This document shows, one piece after another, positions 51,196-59,652 of a stretch of 61,764 nt of DNA (position 1 is the stretch's first letter; every line of letters begins with the position of its first letter). The position numbers were made by a program, and so were the translations under genes. The notes beneath the pieces were generated by a model. It ran no database searches, was not told the DNA's origin, and worked only from the letters and a program-made list of their open reading frames with translations. The stretch comes from an uncultured Bacteroidales bacterium (GTDB taxonomy: Bacteria; Bacteroidota; Bacteroidia; Bacteroidales; Paludibacteraceae), in NCBI GenBank assembly GCA_934728255.1, contig CAKVEC010000011.1, forward strand, positions 1 through 61,764, given 5' to 3'.

Positions 51196-51967
51196 TGATT
51201 AGGTGAATATCCGTATAGCCGAAGGCACGGAGCATCTCCGTTGTCTCCCTGCTGTATGCCTCATTGATTTCGAAGAACAGGAGCGGTGCTTTGCGAAGCG
51301 ATGCAATACGGCGGTAGAAGAGCAGCGGGTCGTTGTCCGGCACAAAGAGTGCCCCGGCGGGTTCGTAGTCCAATACATTGCGCTCCATATCTGCTTTCTC
51401 CTGCTCGCAGATATAGGGCGGATTGCTCACAATGATGTAATAATCCCCGATTTCATCGGACAAAATATCCTTTCTGCAGAATTGCACCGACGTCTGATTA
51501 TGCGCTGCATTCCGTCTCGCCACCGCCAAGGCATCTTCACTGACATCCACCCCATACACATCCCACATCGGGCGTGCTTTCTTCAGCGCGATGGCAATGC
51601 AGCCGCTGCCTGTACCTATATCCAACACCCGCACGGGGCGTGCGGCTATATCCTGCGTACTATGCAATACATGTTCCACCAGTTCTGCCGTCTCGGGGCG
51701 GGGAATGAGGGTAGCGGGCGTAACCGCCAGATCCAGTCCGTTCCAGAGCGTATGCCCGAAAATATACTGTATCGGTTCCTTTTGCCGCAAGCGGGACAAA
51801 ATAATTTCGAGGTTTGGAATTATTTTCGTATCTTTGCAGCCACAAAGCAGTTGCGTGCGCGACATACCGGTCGCCTCCTCGGCAATCCACCATGCCATAT
51901 CCCGACACTCCTCGGGGGGATAGATGTCAGACAGGCGGGAAGCGATATATCGGATCAAATCGTTCAT
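51149..51967 (-). CDS. prmC: Peptide chain release factor N5-glutamine methyltransferase
   Basis: 272 residues. It methylates the GGQ glutamine of release factors. The N-terminal helical domain contains EPIQYIFGHTLWNGLDLAVTPATLIPRPETAELVEHV. The SAM site is VLDIGTGSGCIAIAL and the substrate motif is IIVSNPPYI. Its -7 element (TAACTTTG on the minus strand) ends only 4 nt from the ATG, so the mRNA is probably leaderless. It is divergent from ribD with a 22-bp gap. Confidence 0.95.
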   Translation of the reverse strand: MNDLIRYIASRLSDIYPPEECRDMAWWIAEEATGMSRTQLLCGCKDTKIIPNLEIILSRLRQKEPIQYIFGHTLWNGLDLAVTPATLIPRPETAELVEHVLHSTQDIAARPVRVLDIGTGSGCIAIALKKARPMWDVYGVDVSEDALAVARRNAAHNQTSVQFCRKDILSDEIGDYYIIVSNPPYICEQEKADMERNVLDYEPAGALFVPDNDPLLFYRRIASLRKAPLLFFEINEAYSRETTEMLRAFGYTDIHLINDIYGKPRIVSGKIQ

Positions 51968-51971
51968 GCCG

Positions 51972-51979
51972 CAAAGTTA
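51972..51979 (-). promoter_or_regulatory. -7 element of prmC, leaderless
   Basis: The minus strand reads TAACTTTG, then CGGC, then ATG. With the usual offset from this element, transcription would begin at or next to the A of the start codon. Confidence 0.65.
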
Positions 51980-51989
51980 CACAAAAAAG

Positions 51990-53003
51990 ATGGATTATAC
52001 AAACTACATAGCCCGCTGTATCGAATTGGCACGCTTGGGCGAATACTACGTAGCGCCGAACCCTATGGTAGGGGCGGTATTGGTGCGTAACAGCGACGAG
52101 ACCATCATCGGCGAGGGGTGGCATAGGCAGTTCGGTCAAGCCCATGCGGAGGTGAACTGCTTCGCCGATGCAGAGCGCAAACAGCGGAATATCCACTACA
52201 TGGACTGCACGCTGTTTGTCAGTCTGGAGCCTTGCAGCCACTACGGCAAGACCCCGCCTTGTGCCAAACTGATCATAGAGAAAGGCGTGGGGCGTGTGGT
52301 GGTAGGTATGCAAGACCCCAACCCGCAAGTGTCGGGACGGGGCATAGAGATGTTGCGCCAAGCAGGCATCGAGGTAGTGGTAGGCGTACTGGAAAAAGAG
52401 TGCCGCAGGCTGAACAAACGTTTCCTCTGTCTGCAGGAGAAACACCGCCCCTATGTAACACTCAAGTGGGCGCAAACTGCCGATGGATACGTGGATAATT
52501 GCAGGTCAAGCAAAGCCGACGGAGGGGCATTGGTCATCTCCACACCGCTCACCAAACAAATAGTACACCGGATGCGGGCGGAGAATATGGCAATTATGGT
52601 AGGTACACGCACCGTACTATTAGATGACCCGCGTCTGCAGACCACCCGCTGGAGCGGACGCAACCCGATACGTATCACTATGGACAGGCACAATGTGTTA
52701 CCTGCCGACAGCCGCATTTTCAGCGATGAAAGCGAGACAATTGTCTATCGCAGGCAGACCGACTGGGCATACATCCTAAGCGATTTGGCAACACGCAACA
52801 TACATTCCGTACTGGTGGAGGGAGGACCGACCCTGCTACGCTCCATACTGGACAGCGGTCTGTACGACGAGATACACATAGAGGTGTCCCCCGTACATAT
52901 AGGCAGCGGCGTACAAGCACCGTGCGTGGTACTGCCCGCCGCGTACGAGCGGATAGACGGACATACATTATATACAATATGGCATAGCGATGAAAAGGAA
53001 TAA
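51990..53003 (+). CDS. ribD: Bifunctional riboflavin deaminase/reductase
   Basis: 337 residues from the ATG at 51990; upstream in-frame ATGs would start inside prmC. The N-terminal deaminase has APNPMVGAVLV, the zinc site HAEVNC (His52, Glu54) and LEPCSHYGKTPPC. The C-terminal reductase has YVTLKWAQTADGYV and SVLVEGGPTLLRSIL. It carries out two steps of riboflavin synthesis. No FMN riboswitch is visible. A possible promoter is TATCTTTG at 51829-51836, within prmC. It overlaps the next gene by 14 nt. Confidence 0.95.
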   Translation: MDYTNYIARCIELARLGEYYVAPNPMVGAVLVRNSDETIIGEGWHRQFGQAHAEVNCFADAERKQRNIHYMDCTLFVSLEPCSHYGKTPPCAKLIIEKGVGRVVVGMQDPNPQVSGRGIEMLRQAGIEVVVGVLEKECRRLNKRFLCLQEKHRPYVTLKWAQTADGYVDNCRSSKADGGALVISTPLTKQIVHRMRAENMAIMVGTRTVLLDDPRLQTTRWSGRNPIRITMDRHNVLPADSRIFSDESETIVYRRQTDWAYILSDLATRNIHSVLVEGGPTLLRSILDSGLYDEIHIEVSPVHIGSGVQAPCVVLPAAYERIDGHTLYTIWHSDEKE

Positions 53004-53853
53004 ACCTATGAAAACATACACCTTCTGCCTTGTACTGATAGCAGGCGTTGCCTTGTCGGGCTGCAACGGTTTTCACAAGAAACGCCAGGCAGGTACGGCG
53101 GTAGAGTTGAACGGGCACTCGCTGTATTGGGAGACACTGGATTCACTCACAGCGGGACTGGAGGCGGAAGACAGCGCCACCGTGGCAAGCACGTATATCC
53201 GCCAATGGGCTACCGACATACTGGAGTACGACAAAGCCAAAGACGACGCCAATGCCGAGATAGAGGCACTGGTGGAGGATTACCGCCGCTCGCTGTATGT
53301 ACACGCCTATGAGGAACGGTTAGTGGAGCACCGTATGCCCACCCACGTGGCAGACACCGTGGTGGAACAAATCTACAGGGAGCATATCAATCAGTTTGTC
53401 CTCCGAGAGAGTATTCTGAAAGGGCTACTGTTGGTCGTACCGCAGAATGCACCGCACCTGAAACGCCTGCGCCAGTGGCTTGAAAAACCAAACGAGAACA
53501 TCGAGGACATCGAGAAATACGCCTACCGCTATGCCACGGGCTATGAGCTGTTTACCGACCAATGGCGGACGGCACAGCAGGTATTGCTGCATATTCCTTT
53601 TTTGAAGGACGACCTGGACCACCAACTGAAACAAAAGACACAGATAGAGGTGAGCGACTCCACCTCGCTCTATATCCTGCAAATCACCGAGAAGCACCTG
53701 GCAGGGGAAGCGATGCCCATTGACTATGCCCGCCCCGAGATAGAGAAACGCGTACTGAGCCGCAGGCAGGTGGAGTTCCTGCAAAACGAGCGCAAACGCC
53801 TGTATGACGATGCGGTGCTATTCAAGAAAATACAATTCTACGAAAAGGACTGA
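52990..53853 (+). CDS. SurA/parvulin-like foldase lipoprotein without a clear PPIase domain
   Basis: 287 residues, or 281 from Met7 at 53008. The lipoprotein signal is FCLVLIAGVALSGCNG. The layout (YIRQWATDILEYDKAKD, VVEQIYREHINQFVLRESILKGLLLVVPQNAPHLKRLRQW, then RQVEFLQNERKRLYDDAV at the end) matches Bacteroidetes proteins annotated as peptidyl-prolyl isomerases related to SurA. However, only the chaperone-like helical part is evident and the parvulin catalytic block is not. It probably helps outer-membrane protein folding in the periplasm. Confidence 0.75.
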   Translation: MKRNKPMKTYTFCLVLIAGVALSGCNGFHKKRQAGTAVELNGHSLYWETLDSLTAGLEAEDSATVASTYIRQWATDILEYDKAKDDANAEIEALVEDYRRSLYVHAYEERLVEHRMPTHVADTVVEQIYREHINQFVLRESILKGLLLVVPQNAPHLKRLRQWLEKPNENIEDIEKYAYRYATGYELFTDQWRTAQQVLLHIPFLKDDLDHQLKQKTQIEVSDSTSLYILQITEKHLAGEAMPIDYARPEIEKRVLSRRQVEFLQNERKRLYDDAVLFKKIQFYEKD

Positions 53854-53873
53854 TGGGAATGAATAATTTGTAA

Positions 53874-54611
53874 TTAGGAATTCAAGAAGTCCGTTTTCTT
53901 TTGCAATGTCTCCACTTTGAGCCTGTTGTTTTCCACGCGGAACGCTACCGACCAGCCGGCATAATCGAGGCGATAGACGCGCATAGGGTCGTGCTGGTAA
54001 GCGGGACGGGGGTCTTGGGCGAGTATCTCCTGCAGTGCCTGCCACGGGCAGCCCTGTGCCAAAGCAGGCTCCAACACCTCGGCGGGCGCATCCACCGCCA
54101 GCCGGTAGTTGCGTGTTGCCTCGCCGAAGCCGTTACGCGCCTCGGGGTGGGAATCGGAATAGGACAGATAGGGCTTGATGTCGTATATGGGTGTGCCGTC
54201 CATCAGGTCGGCTCCGCTGACCACCAATACCGTTCCGTCCTGCGGGGTATCCTCTATGCGCAGGAGGCGTACGCTGGTCAGTCCGAGCGCATTCGGGCGG
54301 AAGGGGGAACGGGTGGCAAAAACGCCCATACGGGTGTTGCCGCCCAAGCGCGGCGGGCGCACGGTAGGCGACCATACAGGTGTCTCCGACTCGCCCATTG
54401 TACATTGTCCATTGTACATTGTGCATTGGCTGAACCCCCATATCAGCCACAGGTGCGAATAGCCCTCTATGCCCCGCAGGGCTTCGCGCACACGGTAAGC
54501 GGGCTCAAAGACGATACGGGTCTCAATGCACGATTCCCCGCGCGACTGGCGCGGAATACCGAACTTGTCTGTAAAACCGTTGCGGGCAACGGCAATAGGC
54601 GTAATCTGCAT
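53874..54611 (-). CDS. trmO: tRNA (t6A37) methyltransferase TrmO, with an in-frame repeat insertion
   Basis: 245 residues. It methylates t6A37 of some tRNAs. Signatures: DKFGIPRQSRG, GIEGYSHLWLIWGF, SPTVRPPRLGGNTRMGVFATRSPFRPNALGL, GADLMDGTPIYDIKPYL and LAQDPRPAYQ. Compared with the E. coli protein as I remember it (a short HQTMEGGW loop), this one has SQCTMYNGQCTMGESETPVW between the WGF and SPTVRPP strands. The extra residues (about 62-73) are encoded by a heptamer repeat at 54396-54430. The gene is preceded by an 11-mer array and a promoter at 54694-54701. Confidence 0.92.
   Translation of the reverse strand: MQITPIAVARNGFTDKFGIPRQSRGESCIETRIVFEPAYRVREALRGIEGYSHLWLIWGFSQCTMYNGQCTMGESETPVWSPTVRPPRLGGNTRMGVFATRSPFRPNALGLTSVRLLRIEDTPQDGTVLVVSGADLMDGTPIYDIKPYLSYSDSHPEARNGFGEATRNYRLAVDAPAEVLEPALAQGCPWQALQEILAQDPRPAYQHDPMRVYRLDYAGWSVAFRVENNRLKVETLQKKTDFLNS
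54396..54430. repeat. 7-bp tandem repeat inside trmO (CATTGTA/C/G x5)
   Basis: CATTGTA, CATTGTC, CATTGTA, CATTGTG and CATTGGC. On the coding strand these give QCTMYNGQCTM. The same heptamer family lies inside glgA, where it gives NAQCTMHNG. Confidence 0.92.
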
Positions 54612-54630
54612 AATCTGTCTGTTGTCTTGT

Positions 54631-54663
54631 TATCCACCTGCTATCCACCCGACATCCACCCGT
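54631..54663. repeat. 11-bp tandem repeat, 3 units (TATCCACCCGA type)
   Basis: TATCCACCTGC, TATCCACCCGA and CATCCACCCGT. Nearly the same units occur at 5063-5095. It lies in the trmO leader. Confidence 0.88.
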
Positions 54664-54693
54664 GTTTGTTAGGGGGGGAGTTCCTTTGTTCCG

Positions 54694-54701
54694 CAAAGGT
54701 A
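54694..54701 (-). promoter_or_regulatory. -7 element of trmO
   Basis: The minus strand reads TACCTTTG. A leader of about 80 nt follows, containing a G7 run and the 11-mer array. Confidence 0.6.
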
Positions 54702-54802
54702 AGTCTTTTCCCGCACATACCCAAATTATACAATGGAAATAGGCGAAAATGCACCCGAAAAGTGCAGATTTCTGCAAAAAGTGCATTTTTTTAGTGCATT
54801 TC

Positions 54803-54833
54803 TTGGTAATACTGACAAAAAAGGCTACTTTTG
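54803..54833 (+). promoter_or_regulatory. Promoter of the DUF4143 ATPase gene
   Basis: TTG 54803-54805, 20 bp, TACTTTTG 54826-54833, 31 nt before the ATG at 54865. Confidence 0.8.
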
Positions 54834-54864
54834 CATACGAATTAGATAATAATCAAGAGATATT

Positions 54865-56037
54865 ATGGACGCATTATTTGAATACCAGCAGACTTTGCTT
54901 GCAAAGACTACGCTGACCTTTTTCCGCTACAAATATACGGAATTAGACTGGGAGCGGCGCGTGTTTGGCTTGGTAGGTCCCCGTGGAGTGGGCAAAACCA
55001 CTATGGTATTGCAGCATATCAAGCAACATCTGTCGTTGAGCGATACACTGTATATTACAATGGACCACCTGTATTTTACCACACACACCTTAATAGAAGT
55101 GGCGGATAAATTCTACAAACAAGGCGGAAAGCACCTGTTTATTGACGAGGTGCATAAAGCCAAAGACTGGTCGCTGCAAATCAAACAGATGGTGGATACC
55201 TACACCGATATGCAGATTGTTTTCACCGGTTCGTCCGTCTTGGATATATACCGCGGCTTGGCAGACCTGAGCCGCCGCGCTCCCGTTTACGAGATGCAAG
55301 GACTCAGTTTCCGCGAGTATTTGGAGTTCTACCATGGTATCCGCATATCACCTGTCAGTCTGGAGGATATATTGCAGCATCATATTTCCATTCCTGATGT
55401 GCAGCACCCGTTGCCACTCTTTGCAGACTACCTGCGCAAAGGATATTATCCGTTTGCCAACGAAGATACCGACTATGCCACAACACTGATGCAGGTCGTT
55501 ACACGCACTATGGAGAACGATATACCGGCGTATGCCAACCTGAGCGTGTCGGTAGCACGCAAATTAAAACTGCTATTGGTAGTGGTGGCACAAAGCGTAC
55601 CCTTTAAGCCTAATAACGCCAAATTAGCACAAGTAACCGGTATCTCGCGCAATGACATCGGAGACTATTTTTATTATATGGAGCGAGCCGGTATGCTAAT
55701 GACCCTGCGTGATGCCACCGCCGGCGTACGCGGAATTGGCAAGGTGGAAAAAATGTATGTGGACAATAGCAACCTGATGTACGTTTTAGCCCCTGACAGG
55801 GTAGATACAGGCAATATACGGGAAACATTTTTTCTCAATCAAATGCGTGTGCGCTACCCTGTAGTATCATCCGATGTATCGGATTTCCAAATCGGGAGAT
55901 ACACTTTCGAGGTGGGAGGCAAGAACAAGGGCAAACGGCAAATCGCCGATGTTGCGGACGGATATGTCGTAAAAGACGATATCGAATTCGGCTACCAACG
56001 CACACTGCCTTTGTGGGCGTTCGGATTGACGTACTAA
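54865..56037 (+). CDS. AAA ATPase with DUF4143 domain
   Basis: 390 residues. Walker A is GLVGPRGVGKTTMVLQH (about residues 35-50). Walker B is HLFIDEVHKAKDW, and the sensor region is DMQIVFTGSSVLDIYRG. The C-terminal half (YEMQGLSFREYLEFYHG ... DNSNLMYVLAPDR ... FQIGRYTFEVGGKNKGKRQI) is the DUF4143 nuclease-like domain with the EVGGK motif. Such single-gene ATPases are widespread in Bacteroidetes and vary between strains; their function is unknown. It has its own promoter and shares a terminator with the convergent fba gene. Confidence 0.93.
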   Translation: MDALFEYQQTLLAKTTLTFFRYKYTELDWERRVFGLVGPRGVGKTTMVLQHIKQHLSLSDTLYITMDHLYFTTHTLIEVADKFYKQGGKHLFIDEVHKAKDWSLQIKQMVDTYTDMQIVFTGSSVLDIYRGLADLSRRAPVYEMQGLSFREYLEFYHGIRISPVSLEDILQHHISIPDVQHPLPLFADYLRKGYYPFANEDTDYATTLMQVVTRTMENDIPAYANLSVSVARKLKLLLVVVAQSVPFKPNNAKLAQVTGISRNDIGDYFYYMERAGMLMTLRDATAGVRGIGKVEKMYVDNSNLMYVLAPDRVDTGNIRETFFLNQMRVRYPVVSSDVSDFQIGRYTFEVGGKNKGKRQIADVADGYVVKDDIEFGYQRTLPLWAFGLTY

Positions 56038-56044
56038 AACAACA

Positions 56045-56071
56045 CAGGCTGCCCTTTTGCGGGGCAGCCTG
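56045..56071. terminator. Bidirectional terminator between the ATPase and fba
   Basis: A perfect 10-bp stem CAGGCTGCCC / GGGCAGCCTG with a 7-nt loop, 7 nt after the ATPase stop and 22 nt after the fba stop on the other strand. Confidence 0.82.
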
Positions 56072-56093
56072 TTGCTTTATAGGGCAGCGGGGA

Positions 56094-57098
56094 TTACTCT
56101 GCCGCTTTGCCGTCGGAGCCGAGCACGTTGATGATCTTGTGCTTGTAGAGTTGCTCCATCAGGTCGCGTGCGGGACCGCAGTACTTGCGGGGGTCGAACT
56201 CAGCGGGTTTCTCCCAGAATACCTTGCGCACAGCAGCGGTGAAAGCCAGACGGCTGTCGGAGTCGATATTGATCTTGCAGACAGCGCTCTTGGCAGCCTT
56301 GCGGAGTTGCTCCTCGGGGATACCTACGGCAGCCTCCAGTTTGCCTCCGTATTTGTTGATCATATCCACATACTCCTGCGGAACGCTGGACGAGCCGTGG
56401 AGTACGATCGGGAAGCCCGGCAGTTTCTCCATCACGGCGTCGAGTACGTCGAATGCCAATGGGGGCGGCACGAGGCGACCGGTCTTCGGGTCAACGGTGC
56501 ACTGCTCGGGTTTGAACTTGTATGCGCCGTGGCTGGTACCGATAGAGATAGCCAGCGAGTCGCAGCCCGTGCGGGTCGAGAAGTCGATCACCTCCTCGGG
56601 TTTGGTGTAGTGGCTCTCCTCGGAAGAAACCTCGTCTTCCACGCCGGCGAGTACGCCGAGTTCTGCCTCAACGGTAACGTCGAACTGATGTGCATAGTCC
56701 ACCACCTTGCGGGTGAGGGCGATGTTCTCCTCGTAGGGGAGTGCACTACCGTCGATCATCACGCTCGAGAAACCGAAGTCCACGCAACTCTTGCACAGTT
56801 CGAAACTGTCTCCGTGGTCGAGGTGAAGCACGATCTGCGGGTGCTCCCAGCCGAGTTCTTTGGCATATTCCACTGCGCCCTGTGCCATATAGCGGAGCAG
56901 CGTCTGGTTAGCGTATTGGCGTGCGCCTTTCGATACCTGGAGGATAACCGGGCTCTTGGTCTCAGCCGAAGCCTTGATGATAGCCTGGAGTTGCTCCATG
57001 TTGTTGAAGTTGAAGGCAGGAATAGCATATCCGCCTTTGATGGCCTTGGCAAACATATCACGGGTGTTCACCAGACCCAGTTCTTTGTAACTTACCAT
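56094..57098 (-). CDS. fba: Class II fructose-bisphosphate aldolase
   Basis: 334 residues from the ATG at 57096-57098; an open extension to 57158 would overlap the OPT gene end and is not homologous. It splits fructose 1,6-bisphosphate. Motifs: AIPAFNFNNMEQLQAI, zinc site VLHLDHGDSFELCK, VMIDGSALPYEENI, EAELGVLAGVEDEV, ISIGTSHGAYKF and LHGSSSVPQEYV. It is the last gene after the OPT transporter with a 34-nt gap. Confidence 0.95.
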   Translation of the reverse strand: MVSYKELGLVNTRDMFAKAIKGGYAIPAFNFNNMEQLQAIIKASAETKSPVILQVSKGARQYANQTLLRYMAQGAVEYAKELGWEHPQIVLHLDHGDSFELCKSCVDFGFSSVMIDGSALPYEENIALTRKVVDYAHQFDVTVEAELGVLAGVEDEVSSEESHYTKPEEVIDFSTRTGCDSLAISIGTSHGAYKFKPEQCTVDPKTGRLVPPPLAFDVLDAVMEKLPGFPIVLHGSSSVPQEYVDMINKYGGKLEAAVGIPEEQLRKAAKSAVCKINIDSDSRLAFTAAVRKVFWEKPAEFDPRKYCGPARDLMEQLYKHKIINVLGSDGKAAE

Positions 57099-57132
57099 AA
57101 TTGTTAAATGTTTAGTTATGTGTTGTAATGTA

Positions 57133-59091
57133 TCACTTGTTTGATTTGCCGGTACCAACCGACTTACTTGCCTGTACGAAATAGACTATCAGCAATAAGT
57201 ATGCCACCAGCCCCACTATGGCTGCGCCGTTGCTGCCTGCCCAGGCGGTCAGATAGCACTCTGCGCCGCAGAACTTGATCACCGCCGACACCACGCCCAT
57301 CAGTGCACCGCCCGCAATGAAACCGCTGGCGATAAGCGTACCTTTGTCCTGACGCTTCTGTGCCAGTACCTCCGCCTCAGCACCGTCTTTCGCACGCTTG
57401 CGGCCTACGAGCCACGAGATAGCACCGCCCACCAGAAGCGGCGTGTTGAGGCTCAGCGGGATAAACATACCCAGGGCGAACGCCAGCACGGGCACGCCCA
57501 TAAAATTGAGCACCAGCGCCAGTATCGCACCTGCCAGATAGAGCATCCACGGTGCGCCCTGACCCGACATCAGCGGCTCTATCACCGCCGCCATCGCATT
57601 GGCTTGCGGTGCCACCAGGGCATTGTCGCCCGTGAAACCGTAGGTCTTGTTCAGTATGATCATCACGCCGCCCACGGTAGCCGCCGAAACGAGCGTACCG
57701 AGGAACTTCCACGTCTCCTGCTTCTGCGGCGTGGTACCGATCCAGTAACCGATCTTCAGGTCGGTGATAAAACCGCCTGCCATCGACAGCGCCGTGCAGA
57801 CCACACCGCCTATCACCATTGCGCCGACCATACCGCTCGACCCTTTCATACCCACCGCCACGAAGATCACCGAGGCGATGATAAGCGTCATGAGCGTCAT
57901 ACCGCTCACGGGGTTGCTGCCCACGATAGCAATCGCGTTAGCCGCCACGGTGGTGAACAGGAAAGCGATGACCGCCACTACCACGAATGCCACCAGTGCC
58001 TGCCAAAAATTGTGCAGCACGCCGAGCCAGAAGAACACCAGTGTAATAAGGAGCGCCGCCACCGTAGCCAGCACGATGAATTTCATACTCAGGTCTTTCT
58101 CGGTGCGGAGCGACGCCTGCGCCACGGCTTTACCCTTGCCGCCCAACTCCTTGCCTGCCAGACCGACAGCCGACTTGATTACGCCCCAACTCTTCACAAT
58201 ACCGATCATACCCGCCATAGCGATGGCGCCGATACCGATGTTGCGCCCGTAGTCGGTAAAGAGCAACTGCGGGTCAGCCGCCTCCATCCCCGGCACACTG
58301 CCCAGCAGCGGCAGCAGCACCCACCATACGAAGAACGAACCCGCACAGATCACCGCCGCATACTTCAGTCCGATGATATAGCCCAGACCCAGTACGGCGG
58401 CACTCGTATTGATAGAGAACACCAGTTTGAACTTCGTTGCCAATGCCTCGCCCCAGCCCGTCATACGCGTCGTGAGGCTCTCTGTCCACAGACCGAAAGT
58501 GGACACCACAAAGTCGTACAATCCGCCTATACCCGCTGCCCAAACCAGCGGTTTGACCTGACTGCCGCCCTCCTCACCCGACACTAATACCTGCGTCGTG
58601 GCGGTCGCCTCGGGGAACGGATACTCGCCGTGCTTCTCCTGTACGAAGTACTTGCGGAAGGGTATCAGAAACAGTATCCCCAAGCAGCCGCCCAGCAGCG
58701 ACGAGAGGAATATCTGCATGAAATTAACCGTTATATCGGGGTATTTCGCCTGCAATATATAGAGCGCAGGCAACGTAAAGATAGCCCCCGCCACTATCAC
58801 ACCGCTCGACGCACCTATCGACTGGATAATCACATTCTCACCTAATGCGTTCTTACGGCGCAACGCCGACGACAAACCCACCGCCAGGATAGCAATAGGA
58901 ATAGCCGCCTCAAACACCTGACCCACTTTCAAGCCCAAATACGCCGCCGCAGCGGAGAAAATCACCGCCATCAGCACACCCATCCCCACGCTGTAGGGCG
59001 TTACCTCGGGGTAGTGGTTCTCGGGTTTGAGTATCGGTTCGTATTTCTCGCCCGGCTTGAGCGGCCGGTTCGCATTCTCGGGAAGGGACAT
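57133..59091 (-). CDS. OPT-family oligopeptide transporter
   Basis: 652 residues with about 15 membrane helices. The family start (ENHYPEVTPYSVGMGVLMAVIFSAAAAYLGLKVGQVFEAAIPIAI) and GENVIIQSIGASSGVIVAGAIFTLPALYIL are clear, as are MILYLAGAILALVLNFMGVPVLAFALGMFIPL-type helices near the C-terminus. Members take up small peptides by proton symport; the substrate here is unknown. The promoter (59462-59469) is about 370 nt upstream, and the leader between consists almost wholly of 8-bp repeats. Confidence 0.94.
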   Translation of the reverse strand: MSLPENANRPLKPGEKYEPILKPENHYPEVTPYSVGMGVLMAVIFSAAAAYLGLKVGQVFEAAIPIAILAVGLSSALRRKNALGENVIIQSIGASSGVIVAGAIFTLPALYILQAKYPDITVNFMQIFLSSLLGGCLGILFLIPFRKYFVQEKHGEYPFPEATATTQVLVSGEEGGSQVKPLVWAAGIGGLYDFVVSTFGLWTESLTTRMTGWGEALATKFKLVFSINTSAAVLGLGYIIGLKYAAVICAGSFFVWWVLLPLLGSVPGMEAADPQLLFTDYGRNIGIGAIAMAGMIGIVKSWGVIKSAVGLAGKELGGKGKAVAQASLRTEKDLSMKFIVLATVAALLITLVFFWLGVLHNFWQALVAFVVVAVIAFLFTTVAANAIAIVGSNPVSGMTLMTLIIASVIFVAVGMKGSSGMVGAMVIGGVVCTALSMAGGFITDLKIGYWIGTTPQKQETWKFLGTLVSAATVGGVMIILNKTYGFTGDNALVAPQANAMAAVIEPLMSGQGAPWMLYLAGAILALVLNFMGVPVLAFALGMFIPLSLNTPLLVGGAISWLVGRKRAKDGAEAEVLAQKRQDKGTLIASGFIAGGALMGVVSAVIKFCGAECYLTAWAGSNGAAIVGLVAYLLLIVYFVQASKSVGTGKSNK

Positions 59092-59099
59092 AGTGTTAC

Positions 59100-59131
59100 A
59101 ATTTGTAAATTTGTAAATGTGTAAATGTATA
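59100..59131. repeat. 8-bp tandem repeat, 4 units (AATTTGTA type)
   Basis: AATTTGTA, AATTTGTA, AATGTGTA and AATGTATA, directly upstream of the OPT start. It is the reverse-complement type of the ACAAATTT units at 27527 and 31309. Confidence 0.85.
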
Positions 59132-59142
59132 AAAGAGATAGT

Positions 59143-59454
59143 TTATCATTCTATCTTTCTATCTTTCTATCTTTCTATCTTTCTATCATTCTATCATTCT
59201 ATCATTCTATCATTCTATCATTCTATCTTGCTATCATTCTATCATTCTATCTTTCTATCATTCTATCATTCTATCTTTCTATCATTCTATCATTCTATCA
59301 TTCTATCATTCTATCATTCTATCATTCTATCTTTCTATCATTCTATCTTTCTATCATTCTATCATTCTATCATTCTATCATTCTATCTTTCTATCATTCT
59401 ATCTTTCTATCTTTCTATCTTTCTATCATTCTATCATTCTATATTTCTATATTT
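59143..59454. repeat. Long 8-bp tandem array (CTATCATT/CTATCTTT), about 39 units
   Basis: About 312 bp of 8-nt units, mostly CTATCATT or CTATCTTT, with a few variants (CTATCTTG, CTATATTT). On the OPT mRNA it reads as (GAUAGAAU/A)n. The plus-strand frames it opens (LSFYHSII repeats) have no start context and are not genes. The gap from 59092 to 59652 holds otherwise only two promoters and a 9-mer array. Confidence 0.95.
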
Positions 59455-59461
59455 ACTGCTG

Positions 59462-59469
59462 CAAAGATA
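59462..59469 (-). promoter_or_regulatory. -7 element of the OPT transporter gene
   Basis: The minus strand reads TATCTTTG. It places the whole 8-bp array in the transcribed leader. Confidence 0.65.
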
Positions 59470-59545
59470 CTGCTTTTCCGCGGAAAATACAAATACACTC
59501 TGCGTTTTGCACTCTCTATTTAGCAGAATTGCGCAACAAACGCAT

Positions 59546-59576
59546 TTGGATATTCCGACAAAAAGCATTACCTTTG
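59546..59576 (+). promoter_or_regulatory. Promoter of the S24 peptidase gene
   Basis: TTG 59546-59548, 20 bp, TACCTTTG 59569-59576, 76 nt before the ATG at 59653. Confidence 0.8.
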
Positions 59577-59600
59577 CCGACACGATACAAACTATCAGTC

Positions 59601-59645
59601 CAATTAGACCTATTAGCCCTATTAGACCTATTAGACCTATTAGTC
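59601..59645. repeat. 9-bp tandem repeat, 5 units (CTATTAGAC type)
   Basis: CAATTAGAC, CTATTAGCC, CTATTAGAC, CTATTAGAC and CTATTAGTC, in the leader of the S24 gene, ending 7 nt before its start codon. Confidence 0.9.
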
Positions 59646-59652
59646 CAATACC

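Noticed and set aside
59143..59454. Possible CRISPR array
   Set aside because: The units are 8 bp with no spacers, and no cas genes are present.
59092..59460. A riboswitch in the OPT leader
   Set aside because: The leader is almost entirely 8-bp repeats with little ability to form stable stems.
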